Counted from the first letter of the stretch, positions 1 through 11,700 are shown. The stretch: DNA of 64,000 nt from Manihot esculenta (GCF_001659605.2 NC_035174.2:22518027-22582026), one strand, 5' to 3'. Made by a program: numbers and translations. The notes: generated by a model from the letters alone, not told the origin.

Positions 1-28
1 AAGGGACGGGCAGGCGATGATGTTACAC

Positions 29-710
29 TATGTTTGGTTCCGTTCCAATTCTGTTCTGAGAATTTAATTGAATTACACAAGTTTAAAGAGAACTTAGAAT
101 TAAATTTTAAGAATTAAATTTCAAGAAATTAATTATAATTAAAATCAATTCTTTGGTGGCAGTTTAAAATAAATTTCACACAACTTATTTAATAATATTT
201 TATGGATTAAAATAAAAAAAATTTTAATTATCATTTATTTTATTAGTTAATTAAATAAATAATTAAAAAACTTAATGATTTCAAAACAAATGATTAAAAA
301 TTATTTTAATAAATAATTACATTTTTTAATTTTTTATATTATTTATAAATATTAAATAAAAGTAATAGATACTACTAAATAATTGACCATCTTTTTAAAA
401 AAAAAATAATCGACCATCTTTTTATTCAATAATAAAATATATATATATATATATATAATTTAGAAATTAGAACAAATAATTTCAATTTCAAAATTAAACC
501 AAATAAAAATTATATGAAATTTAATTGAATTTTGCAGTTTAAATTATATCAAATCAAATAATAAAATTTATTTAAAATAAATTATATCAATAATTTAATT
601 GAATTCCACATGATTCTAATAATAGTTTAGTGAAATTCATTTAAATAAATTATATTAAAAATTCAATTGAATTTCACGTAATTCTATTTATAGAATTAAA
701 CCAAACATTA
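29..710. repeat. MITE-like imperfect inverted repeat
   Basis: The left end (TATGTTTGGTT, from 29) and the right end (AACCAAACATTA, to 710) are inverted copies. Both arms continue with an AATTGAATT-type tract. The interior is very AT-rich, has a TA microsatellite at about 436-457 and no coding potential. The size and terminal inverted repeats fit a non-autonomous DNA transposon, but I cannot fix the family or a clear target duplication. Confidence 0.45.
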
Positions 711-1435
711 TATTAAGGAGATTGGACTTTTATGGAAGTTGACAATTAGTATGAATAATTGGTTAATACATATTAAGTCTAGAAAACATACATCTCCACG
801 ATAGATAAAATAAAATTAAAAAAATAATAATAATTTCGTAATATATTTATAGGGATGACACTATTTACCATTATCTATTTACTATCCGAAACTACCCTTA
901 CACGACTTACAATTACCAAAAGAAAAAATTTACACAATCTCATATAAGAATTTCAATCTACAAAAATAACTCTAATTCATTCACAATAGTATTGATTTCA
1001 ATAAATTTTCAATAAATCTCACAAAAAGAGGCCAAACACATTCACATAAATCTTAACATTACCACAAATTTTAAAAATCCACATCAATAGATCTCACAAA
1101 TCTTAAAACACACATATTCAAAATCACAATTTCAAAATCCATACAAATCTGTAACGACGGAGGACGCAGTGAGACTCAACAGCAGAGTGATTGAGGACAA
1201 GAACCAGCAGCGAGGAGCAGCATTAGACGGCAGAAGGACTAGACTGGCAGAAACAGCAACGAGGAGAAGAAAACGCGACCGAGAAGAGCAAAGAAGCAAC
1301 CAGGAGCAATGAATGCAACAACGACATTAACAGCGTGGTAAGGAGAGGGAAGATCGGGAGGAGGCGCGTGGCTATCCCGAAAGAAGAGATGGAGAAAGCC
1401 GAAGAGTGAGGTAGAGATGAGTTGCAAAACTCACC
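711..1435. other. Spacer without a recognisable gene
   Basis: AT-rich to about 1150, then a purine-rich, less AT-rich stretch (about 1150-1430). A 62-codon open frame on the minus strand at 1239-1427 resembles nothing I know and has no supporting context. The stretch may belong to the upstream flank of the Athila element. Confidence 0.4.
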
Positions 1436-2768
1436 ACTTTTTTCATATTAAATTCTATATTTTTGTTATGATTTTGATATAAGCAATTGGCTTTTTACTT
1501 GGATTTTAATTTTGGACATGTTTTGAGCTAAAAGTGTAAAAAGGAACCAAAAGAGACTGTTTTAGAGCTATTTCTGACTCGAAGGTACAGTCTTGTCCAA
1601 GGCTGTGACCCAAATTCGACGGACAGATTGCAAGATTTCTTTTCTTTTTTTTCAGCTATACAGAGTTTAAAACTATTTTAAATAGCTGCAAATACAATCA
1701 GATCAAAATTATTATAACAATCATAGTAGGAGTAGTAGATTTATTTTACTTGTTTTTAAATTTCAAATAATTATCTTTTTATTTGAAAAAAGTCTATATA
1801 AAGCCTATTTTAGAAGTAGGAAAATCATCTTCCTATAATCATCTTTACACCTCTTCTCTTAACCCCATCCTCTTCCTTTCGGTTTCTCCCTAGTCGGACT
1901 CCTTTCTCCTTCTTCTTTTATTTTTTTATGCAATTTTATTATGACCTTTAGCGACTAAACTCTTTTTTTCAGTTGAAGGTTAATCAAGTTGAGATTTATT
2001 TATGTTGTGAGATTTATTTTTAATTTCTGTTTTTAATTTTTTTTTATTTTTGAGAAAAATCACCTTCATTATTGTCCTTTTAGAAATTTAAAAGGTCTAT
2101 TGAATCTTCTAAAAAGACAACATATTTCTAATTAATCCAAGTAAATACATAATTGTTTAATTGGGTTAATACAAATAGCAATTAGCATATTTATTTTTGT
2201 TAAGAAACTGATTGATTTGGTTTAAACAATTCGCTTTCAATTATTGATCATGTTTGGGTTCTTCTCTTCTTAAAGTAATTACTTAATTAAATCTACACGT
2301 TTGATGAGGTTATTAATTAATTAGGAATTAATTTAAGCGCTACGCAGATTAATTTAATCCTAAGAAAGAATTGGAAGGATTCGCTTGTTTGAACATTATA
2401 ACCAAACAATGGTGTAATACCCGGCTAGACTTCAGTATCGGAATTCCTACCGTCCGGTGGAATCTCGGATGTCGGAGATCTCTAGAAGGGTAGAATCATG
2501 TTTTATAAAAATGTTTTCATGTTTTAATAGTTTTAAGTATGAAATTAAATGAGTTTTTGCATGAAAAGTCTTTGGAGGAAAACCCAGGTTCGGCCGCCGA
2601 AAGTCAAGTTCGGCCGCCGAACGTGCATGCGTTTTGGAGGCACGTTAGGCCCTCGAAAGCATGAGTGAGGGCAGTCCAGGTTCGGCCGCCGAAAGTCAAG
2701 TTCGGCCGCCGAACATTTCATGGATGCGGAGGCACATTCGGCCCCCGAACGTGGCCTGGCCAGTCGCT

Positions 2769-2776
2769 TATAAAAG
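2769..2776 (+). promoter_or_regulatory. TATA box of LTR A
   Basis: TATAAAAG lies directly downstream of the first TTCGGC-N-GCCGAA palindrome cluster. The same box follows the cluster in LTR H (44330-44337), LTR G (42650-42657) and LTR I (TATAAAGG, 47865-47872), and occurs on the minus strand in C at about 28401-28409. Transcription would be expected to start about 30 bp downstream. Confidence 0.65.
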
Positions 2777-3890
2777 GGGCACTTAGCCGAAATGGGCGAG
2801 CTTTCTCCCATTTTCGGCCACAGCAAGCTTCCGACCTTCCCTTTGCAAATCTAGTGTTTTTCCTCCAAATCCCCACCATTTTTCTTGAGTTTTAAGCTTG
2901 CATTGAAGGTTTTGAACTGTTGAAACAAGTTTTGGAGCTTTAGGAACTCAGGAGCTCATTTTCGTGGATCTCCAAGTTTAGGTCGTCTCCCTCTCGATCT
3001 TCAAGAGGTAAGAGCCGATCTTAAGCTCCTCATGTGTTTTAAGTAAGTTTTAAGTGATTTTATGGGGTAGAATGGCATGTATAGGGTTGTATGAGTTTTT
3101 AAGCAAATGTTAGGTTTTATGTGATTCTTGAACAATGTGGCATGTTTGAGTATGCTTGAAGTGTTGTAGATGGGGTATATGATAGTTTGAGACCCCTAGG
3201 TGTGATGTATGTGAAGTATGCATGTTGTAGAGCAAGATTATGCATGATTAGAGGTTTTGGGAGGCAAGAGGTTCGTTTGAACCAAGTTTCTGCCCTTTGG
3301 CAGAAACCAGGTTCGGCAGCCGAAGGGAGTTTCGGCCGCCGAACCCCCTTTGTGGAGGCAGCATTCGGCTGCCGAAGTTGCCCCCGAAAAGAGACTTTCG
3401 TCTCTGTCTGGGACTTTCGGCCGCCGAAGGTGCCGCCGAAAGTGCCCGACTTTCGGATCTGTCCAGGACTTTCGGCCGCCGAAGGTGCCGCCGAAAGTGC
3501 CCTGTTCAGCCATTTCATGCATATTTCTATGTAATGTTTTCCTGATGTTTTAGGGGGTTTTTGGGGAGTTTATTAGAGTTATGTTTATGTATGATTGGTC
3601 CCTCATTGGAGTCCACCTGTGTAGGTTCGGACCCGAGGAACCGAGGACCTCAGCAGTGAGATAGCTGCTTCAGAGTCTGTAGAGCTTCAGCCAGAGGTGA
3701 GTGGAATAACTATTATGCTTTTAAATAAATAAATCAGTTTAGCACGATTCACGCATCATAAATGCCATGAGATAATAGGGTGTTGCATTAGACTCACGAA
3801 TATGTGCATTGCATATTATGTTTGATGATGTGGATGAATGTTGAATGATCCATTAGTCCCCCTATGCTATGATGATGATGATACGATACG

Positions 3891-4041
3891 GAAGACCAGT
3901 GAGGCCCATTCTACGCCCCTGGCACTATGTGAGAGAAAGACCAGTGAGGCCCATTCTACGCCCCTGGCACAGTTGGACCATGTTATGTTATGTTATGTAA
4001 GAGAAAGACCAGTGAGGCCCATTCTACGCCCCTGGCACAGT
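3891..4041 (+). repeat. LTR internal tandem repeat (3 copies)
   Basis: Three copies of a unit of about 33 bp that starts AGACCAG, has the core CCCATTCTACG and ends CTGGCAC. Copies begin near 3893, 3939 and 4005 with spacers of different length. The edges CCAG and CTGG are complementary. Equivalent arrays occur in every LTR of this superfamily in the window. Confidence 0.85.
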
Positions 4042-5011
4042 TGGTCCATGTAGGGGACTATTGGTGACAAATCCATCCTTGATGTGATTAGCTGTGATGT
4101 GATGCATTTCATGTTATCATATGTTTTAAATGTTTTACTATTCTGCTCACTGGGCTTTGTAGCTCACCCCTCTCCCCTAACCCCAGATGTGCAAGTACAG
4201 GGTAGACCAGGAGGTTAGCCAGAGTTTTGAAGCATGTTTTTTTGTAATAGTTAGATTGTGGACATGACAATTGTATATTGATGTAATGTAAAAGTGTTTT
4301 AAGTTATGTTATGTAATTTGAATATTGAGGATAGAGTTGTGCTTGACCAATACAGATTGTTAATCCCACTTGTATGTACATTGTCTTTATGATATGAGAT
4401 ATGAGGTTATGTTTCAGCCAAGCTTATGTATGATGAGATACCCCATTGGAGCATTTTGATGAGGGCTCCAGTGGAGGTTTATGTTATGTTTATGTTTATG
4501 TACAGGTTGAGCTTGGTTGTTATATGAGAATGTTTACAGGTTTATGAGTATTGTTGATCATGTATGGGATTAAACAGGATTACAGGTTATATGTCAGGCT
4601 TGCTACGGGTCCCGGCGGCCTTAAGCCGATCTGGATCCTAGCGCCGGTAGCGGTCCGATTTCCGGGTCGTTACAAATGGACTATTAAATAAATCACCTTT
4701 TTAATCAATGATCAATTGTAAACCTCTCAACTTTGATTACCTTCAATTGAGTTTTCTTTAATTAATTATTTGTTTCATCATTCCAATCGCTTTATTTCTT
4801 CTTTAAGTCTCTCTTTAAATCAATTTTTCTAATAAAAACTTTCTTCTTCTCTCTTTTCTTTTAAACAATTCTTCTTTTTCTACTTCGTATTTAATTTAAA
4901 CAAAGTTAAAGTCCTTGTGGGATTGACACTCATTCACCCTATCTACAAAATATATTAAATCAAGAAAAGGGAAATCAGTTTTAATTGACGGATTCAACAC
5001 CCGTCAAATTT

Positions 5012-5029
5012 TGGCGACGTTGTCGGGGA
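5012..5029 (+). other. Athila primer-binding site (tRNA-Asp type)
   Basis: TGGCGACGTTGTCGGGGA closely resembles the primer site typical of Athila-type elements, with two changes expected in an old copy. It sits 5 bp after the LTR end and just before gag. Confidence 0.7.
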
Positions 5030-5055
5030 CCTCTAACAATTTATTTTTTATTTTT

Positions 5056-6205
5056 ATGACCAGGTATCAAAACAGTAGAATCCAGTTTGATCCAAAAATA
5101 GAGAAGACTGCAAAACGGTTGAGAAAAGCGACCAAGTTGTAAAAACAAGCCAATTCAAGAACCTCTCAGTCGCTTACCCGAACACCTCAGCATGAGAACA
5201 CTGAAGACTATACGTCTTCAAACCTACCCAAACACCTAGTTGATCCCAACAGAAAAGAAATGATGGCTGCAGCTATTGCTGAAGAGGGACCTCTTTGCAT
5301 CACATACCTATGAACGCACCCCTGGAATTGCGAACAGGTATGATTCATATGTTATTGAAATTCGATGGATTGGAGAATAAAGACCCACATTGCCATCTGA
5401 AAGAATTTTACGTGGTTTGTTCAAGTATGAGACCACAGGGGTTAACTGACGAACATATCAGGTTAGTAGTCTTTCCTTTTACTTTGATTGAATCTGCTAA
5501 AGATTGGCTTTACTATTTCCCCCATGCTTAATTACCACTTGGGCGCAAATAATAGATTTGTTTCTAGAAAGATTTTTTTCAGCAATTAAAGCTTCATCTA
5601 TAAGGAAGAAAATTCATGGAATCAAACAAACAAAAAATGAAATGCCCCATGAATATTGAAAACGTTATAAGAAATTGATTACAATCTGTCCGAAATATAG
5701 AATCATCCCAAAATAACTCAACCTTTACTTCTATGAAGGGTTGTTACCTTTAGAAAGAAGAATAATTGATACTGCTAGTGGATGAGCCATTTCAGAAATG
5801 GAGCCTAAAGAGGGTAAAAATTTAATCTCGAAAATGGCTGCCAACTTTAGATAATATGGCCGAGAAGAGGACATTCCTAGAAGTGCGAGCGAGGTAAGTT
5901 TCGTATTTTTAGACTCTAAAATTTCACAACTTACTGTTGCAATTCAACAATTGGCTGCAGGAAATAATGTAAGGACTTGCGGCATTTGCAAAAAAAATTG
6001 ACCATCCCATAGATATGTGTCCTACCCTTCAGGAAGATGAACAACAGGTAAATGCAATTGGAGGATTCAATGTACAACAAAGGAAGTATGATCTATTTTC
6101 GAATATGTACAATCCGAGGTGGAGAGATCATCCTAACCTTAGCTATAGGAATAGATATCAAAATTTCAATCAAGAGCGAATTATCAAGCTACAAAATCAG
6201 GTACG
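5056..6205 (+). pseudogene. Athila-type gag, 5' part, broken
   Basis: The reading starts MTRYQNSRIQFDP at 5056, as in Athila gag proteins, but has a stop within about 30 codons and frameshifts. The best conserved block (5295-5531) reads LKFDGLENKDPHCHLKEF... then AKDWLYYFPHA, the retrotransposon gag core. A later block at 6015-6181 reads CPTLQEDEQQVNAIGGF...NPRWRDHPNLSY, just downstream of the zinc-finger position. The gene is split at 6205 by element B; its continuation resumes at 16171. It cannot be translated as it stands. The call rests on remembered family similarity. Confidence 0.8.
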
Positions 6206-6550
6206 TGTAATACCCGGCTAGACTCCGGTATCGGAATTCCTACCGTCCGGTGGAATTTGGATGTCGGAAACCTCTAGGAGGGTAAAATCATGTTTTCATA
6301 AAGTGTTTTCATGTATTTTAATGGTTTTAAATAAGAAAGGATTTTGAGTTTTGTATGAAAAAGACCAAGGAGACAATTCCAGGTTCGACTGCCGAACCTC
6401 AAATTCGGCCGCCGAACATTGGAGGGTTTTGGAGGACAAGTTAGGCTTCCGAAAATTTCAAAGGTTCGGCCGCCGAACCTCATGTTCGGCCGCCGAACAT
6501 ACATGAGATGCGGGGGCACGTTCGGCTGCCGAAAGGTGGTCTGGCAGCCC

Positions 6551-6558
6551 CTATATAT
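6551..6558 (+). promoter_or_regulatory. TATA-like box of element B
   Basis: CTATATAT just after the palindrome cluster, at the same place as TATAAAAG in the related LTRs. Several ATGs follow in the putative first leader exon of this copy, unlike in LTRs A and H. Confidence 0.5.
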
Positions 6559-7443
6559 GAGCTCCATGGCCGAAACGGGCGAGGTTTTCTCCCCATTTTC
6601 GGCCATGGTGAGTTCATGCTCTCCTAAGGTTGTTTCCAATGTTTTTCCTTCCGATCTTTCATGTTTTAACAAACTTTATGTCGATTTGAAGGTATTTGAA
6701 CAAAAAGAGCAAGTTTTAGAGCTTGGAGACCCAAAGAGTTAAATCCCTCCCAACTCCAAGTTTAGGTCGTCTCTCTCTCGATTTTCAAGAGGTAAGAACC
6801 GATCTTGAACTCATTTTATGTTTTAAGTAAGTTTTAAGTTGATTCATGGGGTAGAAATGCATGTGTAAGCTTATGTAGAGTTTATGGGTTTTTAATGTGT
6901 TCATGGACAATGTGGCTGGTATATGCTTGTTTGATGTGTTGTAGTTGGGGTTTAGGATAGTTTGGAGCCCCTAAAAGCTTGTATGCATGATTGGGAGTGT
7001 TGTAGAATAGGTTTATGCATGTTTGAAAGGTTTGGGAGGCGTTTGTACATGTTGGAGCTGAGTTTCTGCCACTTTGGAGAAACTCAGGTTCGGCCGCCGA
7101 AGGGACTTTCAGCCGCCGAACCCGCTTGTGGAGGCAGCTTTCGACTGCCGAAGCCTGCCCCCGAAAGAGGACTTTCGTCTCTGGAGGGCAGTTTCGACCG
7201 CCGAAGGTGCCCCCGAACATGCATGAGTTTCGTCTCTGTCTGGGAGCTTCGGCCGCCGAACGTGCCTGACTTTCGGCTCTGGAGGGACTTTCGGCCGCCG
7301 AACCTGCCGCCGAAAGTGCCCTGTCCAGCCCTCCTTTGCATGTTTTTCTATGATTGTTTCATGATGTTCTAGGGGGTTTTTGGGGAGTAGTTTAGAGTTA
7401 TGTTTATGTATGTTTGGTCCCTCATTTGAGTCCACCTGTGTAG

Positions 7444-7517
7444 GTTCGGACCCGAGGAACCAAGGACCCCAGCAGTGAGTTCAGCTGCTTTTGAGTCTGT
7501 TAGAGCTTCAGCCAGAG
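7444..7517 (+). other. Putative leader exon in LTR (conserved block)
   Basis: A 74-bp, ATG-free block bounded by an acceptor-like CTGTGTAG and a donor-like CCAGAG/GTGAGT. The same block lies at 3625-3696 (A), 19085-19173 (D), 27447-27518 (C, minus), 39031-39099 (F, minus), 43489-43560 (G), 45157-45227 (H) and 48767-48838 (I). In every copy both splice-like borders are kept. Splicing is inferred, not shown. Confidence 0.5.
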
Positions 7518-7713
7518 GTGAGTGGAATACCTTATTATGTTGCAAAGTAAATCAATAAATTCTGAGCATGATACATGCATCATGAATGCCATGTGATATT
7601 CTAGGTTGTTTGCATTAGAATTCACGAATATGTTGCATTGCATAATATGTTGATGATGTGGATGAATGTTGGATGATCCTTTAGCCGCACTACGTTATGA
7701 TATGATACGGTAC

Positions 7714-7865
7714 GGAAGACCAGTGAGGTCCATTCTACGCCCTTGGCACCATAGTAAGAGAAAGACCAGCGAGGCTCATTCTACGCCCCTAGCATATTGG
7801 AATGTTATGTTATGAATGTAATGTAAGAGAAAGACCAGCGAGGCCCAGTCTACGCCCCTGGCACT
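7714..7865 (+). repeat. LTR internal tandem repeat, element B
   Basis: Three copies of the AGACCAG...CATTCTACG...TGGCAC unit with variable AT-rich spacers. The third copy reads CCCAGTCTACG instead of CCCATTCTACG. The 3' LTR has the matching array at about 15370-15522. Confidence 0.8.
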
Positions 7866-8511
7866 ATTGGATTCAGTAGTGGGCTATTGGTGACAAGTTC
7901 ATCCTTGTTGTGAATTGTTTGTGATGTGTTGCATTCCATGAAAGCATGAAATTTAAATTGAATGTTCTATTATTCTGCTCACTGGGCTTTATAGCTCACC
8001 CCTCTCCCTTAACCCTCAGGCTTGCAGGTACAGGATAGACCAGGAGGTCAGCAGGAGTAGAGTTATGTTATTGTAATAACTAGTAGTGGACATGATGGAT
8101 ATTGAAATGTAATGTAATGAATAGTGTTAACTAGTTATGTAATGTAATGATATTGAGGATAGAATGTGCTTGACTATAGTATGATGTAATCCCTTTTTAA
8201 ATACATGATCTTAAATGTTTATTGATGATTATGTTTAACCAAACTTAATGCATGATTATGTCACCCCATTGGAGCATTGATGAGGACTCCAAGGAGGGTT
8301 TAATGTTTATGTCTATGTACAGTGCATGTACAGGTTGAGTTTGGTTATGAATGAAAAAGAAAAGTTCAAAATTGTTTATGTATGTTGTTGATCATGTATG
8401 GGATTAAACAGGTTCACAGGATGTATGTTAGGCTTGCTACGGGTCTCGGCGGCCTTAAGTCGATCTGGATCCTAGCGCCGGTAGCGGTCCAGTTTTTGGG
8501 TCGTTACAGAG

Positions 8512-8524
8512 TGGTATCAGAGCC
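8512..8524 (+). other. Primer-binding site, initiator Met-tRNA type
   Basis: TGGTATCAGAGCC begins 3 bp after the 5' LTR, the usual plant retrotransposon primer site complementary to the 3' end of initiator tRNA-Met. It lies inside the putative second leader intron (about 7518-8771). Confidence 0.9.
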
Positions 8525-8780
8525 CTAGGTTCATATGGTCGGACCTAGAGTGTCGGGCTCATAGATATTATAGAAGGTCAAGTACAATAGGAAGATCATG
8601 TCCACTAGGATAGGATAAAGAGTCCTGTCTTGAATGATGATGTGAAATGCCATGATTATATGCATGTGCATTGATGTTATGATATAATATGTGATGTATG
8701 TGATGTGGGTTCATGTGTTTGCACATGAACCATTTAATGCTAATGTTTATGTGATGTGTGCTGTTTTTCAGAAAAACAGG

Positions 8781-11700
8781 ATGAGAGGAACTCGTCGATC
8801 TGCACGATTGACTGGAGTACCACCCCAAGACGAGGGCACTGATGCCCGTCCTCTCGCATTGCCTAGGGCAATGTCAAGTAGGTCCAACAGGGAAAGAGCA
8901 GTAAGAGACCCTAGAAGGTCTTTGGATCTGGGTAGAAGCAGATCAGTGAGGGGAACAGTGCAAGGTGATATGTCAGAAGATGTGGGGGATCAGATGGATG
9001 TGGATCAGAAGAGGGATGGCAGTCTCGGAGTAAGTATGTCGGAAGAGGGAATGGGAGAGTCCCAAGGAGGCACTCAGGCCTCGGGATTTGTTCAGCCACC
9101 TTTCTACCCACCCTTTTTACATAATCCCGGGTATTCGATGGGAGGTACATCGGATTACCCCAGTTTTAACCCTTATCACTCTCAGATGCCATACCCACCT
9201 TTCTACCCACCGTACCCACAGTACCCTATGTATCCACCCCCACCCTACCATCCAAGTCCAGCAAACCCTACCCCGGGGGATGCTGTACCTCCTCCACCAC
9301 CAGCAGCACCTACTGTCCCAGAAACCCAAATGCCTAAACCTAGCTCATCTGGGGGGAGCAAGGTCAAGATGACCGATTACATGAAGCTGGGTGCTCCCCA
9401 GTTTGAAACCGGTGATGACCCGTTTGTGTACCTTGAGAGGGTCAAGACAATTACAGATGAGATAGGAGATGATGATAGTAGAGCCATTCAGATGGCTGGG
9501 TTCACACTAAAATGCAAGAAGGCCCGAGAGTGGTTTAAGAACTATGTGAACCCGAGGTTAGATAGCCTATCATGGGAGGAGTTTGCAAATGAGTTTGCAG
9601 GATGGGCTTTCCCTGATAGTTCAAGAGAATTGAAGATGATTGAGTTCGAACAGCTGAGGCAGACGGATGAGATGAGTGTGGATGAGTTCATAGACAGGTT
9701 TTTGGAGTTGTTGCCGTTTGCCGGGCAAAATATGGATACAGATCAGAAAAAGTCAAGGAGGTATATCATGAAGCTCCATTCCAGGTATTCCTCATTGATT
9801 CAGTCAGCAGAGAGGGAGAATTTCCATGTCATAGTGGATATGGCTCGGAGGATGGAGGCTAGTGCTATCATCGAAGGGAAAGTTAAGCAGTCAGTGGCAC
9901 AGCCTTCTGGTTCCAAGACCCCAGGTGGGGAGAGGTTAGACCCTTCTTCTCTGAGTTCAGCTAGTAAGAGGTGGAGCAGTACCACCAAGAAGCCAAAGAA
10001 GAACAAGTTCTGGAACAAGATTAAGTCAGGTCTGGGATTAGGAAGTGGTTCGAGCTCAGGTGCAGATAATGCAGTATGCAAGAAGTGTGGGAAGCCGCAC
10101 AAAAGAGTATGTCTGGTTGGGACGACAGCCTGCTTCAGATGTGGGCAGGAGGGACACATGGCACGAGAGTGTCCTAGGGCAGCTTTTGTGGCACAGTCTC
10201 AGCAGACAGCTTCAGGTAGTGTGGCTCAACCAGTAGCTCCAGCCGCGACTCAGGCTAGTGGCAGAGGCAGAGGAAGAGGGGCAGCCTCTTCTTCAACGGG
10301 TTTCAGGGGTGAAGGTCCATCAGCTCCAGCACGGATCTTCACTATGACTCAGCAGGAGGCAAACACATCCAACACCGTGGTGTCAGGTAATCTCATCATT
10401 GGCTGTTCTGATGTGTATGCTTTAATGGACCCTGGTGCATCGCATTCTTTCATTGCTCCGAGGGCCGTCGAGAGGTTGGGATTGATGGTCTCTGGGTTAG
10501 AGTGTCCCCTATGGGTCAGTGGACCCAAATGTGACCCGTCAGTGGCAGAGTCAGTCTGCCAGTGTAGTCCAGTTTTTATTGAGGGAAGATGCCTCTCCGC
10601 CGACCTTGTGGTTCTAGATTTGACATATTTTGACGTCATTCTAGGGATAGATTGGCTATCTACCCATGGTGCTACCTTGGATTGTAGAGACAAGGTAGTC
10701 AGGTTCAGATGTCAGGATGGGTCAGAGGTTGTGTTTAGAGGAGACAGGAGGGGCACACCTAGAGGTTTGATATCAGCCCTACAGGCTCGTAGGCTGCTCA
10801 TGAGAGGTTGTCAGGGTTTTCTAGCTCATGTGAGAGAGCTGGATAGTCATGTCAGAGAGCCCGCCTCAGTGCCCGTGGTCAGTGAGTTTCTAGATGTTTT
10901 CCCAGACGAGCTGCCAGGTTTACCGCCTGCTAGGGAGATAGAGTTCGAAATTGAATTGATGCCTGGAACCAGACCGATCTCTATCCCTCCCTACAGGATG
11001 GCACCAGCAGAATTGAAGGAGTTGAAAGAGCAGTTGCAAGAGCTGGTAGATAGGGGTTTCATCCGACCGAGTACCTCACCTTGGTGTGCTCCAGTGCTAT
11101 TTGTGAAAAAGAAGGATGGATCCCTTAGACTTTGTATCGACTACAGGCAGTTGAACAAGGTCACTACCAAGAATAAGTACCCGTTGCCAAGGATCGACGA
11201 TCTATTCGACCAGCTAGCAGGAGCAGGTTGTTTCTCCAAGATAGATCTGAGATCAGGGTACCATCAGTTGAGGATAAGGGAAGAGGATGTACCGAAGACA
11301 GCATTCAGGACCAGATATGGGCATTATGAGTTCCTTATGATGCCGTTCGGGTTAACCAATGCCCCTGCAGTATTCATGGATCTCATGAACAGAGTGTTTA
11401 GTCAATACCTGGATCACTTTGTTATTGTCTTCATAGATGATATCCTAGTGTATTCCAGGAATGCAGAGGAGCATGCCCATCATCTGAGGATAGTTCTGCA
11501 GACCTTGAGGGAACATGGCTTGTATGCCAAGTTCTCCAAGTGTGAGTTTTGGCTGAGGAGCATCTCTTTCTTGGGGCATGTAGTGTCGGAAAATGGAATA
11601 GAGGTGGACCCCAAGAAAGTGGAAGCTGTAGCTAACTGGCCTAGACCCACTACAGTAACAGAGATCAAGAGCTTCTTGGGTTTGGCAGGTTACTATAGGA

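Larger units (their letters stand above)
2413..4674 (+). mobile_element. Solo LTR A (chromovirus superfamily)
   Basis: A complete 2262-bp LTR runs from TGTAATACCCGG to GGGTCGTTACA. It is flanked by a perfect 5-bp target duplication, AATGG (2408-2412 and 4675-4679), and no internal region follows, so it is a solo LTR left by LTR-LTR recombination. Internal layout: palindrome cluster 1 (about 2588-2760), TATA box (2769-2776), a donor-like site in AAGAG/GTAAGA (GT at 3008), palindrome cluster 2 (about 3305-3505), an exon-like 72-bp block (3625-3696) between TAG and GTGAGT, and a three-copy tandem repeat (3891-4041). It is nested in the Athila LTR. Confidence 0.93.
1436..5006 (+). mobile_element. 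Athila-type 5' LTR, split by solo LTR A
   Basis: The right edge is set by the CA at 5005-5006, a few bases before a tRNA-Asp-type primer site (5012) and Athila gag. A TATA-like box (TATATAAA, 1795-1802) followed by pyrimidine-rich sequence fits an LTR promoter. The left edge is uncertain: no second LTR of this element is seen in the window, and 1436 is a guess. The host LTR is interrupted at 2412/4675 by a solo chromovirus LTR, so its own length is about 1.3 kb. Confidence 0.5.
6206..8508 (+). repeat. Element B 5' LTR
   Basis: TGTAATACCCGG...TCGTTACA. Contains palindrome cluster 1 (about 6385-6540), a TATA-like box at 6551-6558, a donor-like GTAAGA at 6792, cluster 2 (about 7088-7320), the exon-like block 7444-7517 and the tandem repeat 7714-7865. 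Compared with its 3' partner it has an extra palindrome pair near 6390-6415 and lacks one palindrome half near 7260. Confidence 0.92.

Noticed and set aside
1239..1427. 62-codon minus-strand frame in a less AT-rich stretch
   Set aside because: No recognisable motif and no gene context; probably chance.
3117..3553. Overlapping open frames on both strands rich in RPPKVPPK, GRRTF or SAAEGAAES words, here and in all other LTRs
   Set aside because: They are translations of the GC-rich palindrome clusters, which stay open in several frames and on both strands. No start context, no domain, and they differ freely between copies.
3891..4041. CRISPR-like regular repeats
   Set aside because: Few units, variable AT spacers, inside a plant LTR, no cas genes; a eukaryotic retrotransposon subrepeat.
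3838..4053. Repeat peptide frame (SEAHSTPLA units)
   Set aside because: It is only the translation of the LTR tandem repeat.
8691..8780. Upstream in-frame ATG as the gag start of element B
   Set aside because: The extra 30 residues are not conserved in D or G, whereas MRG is conserved in all; the region looks like leader or intron.
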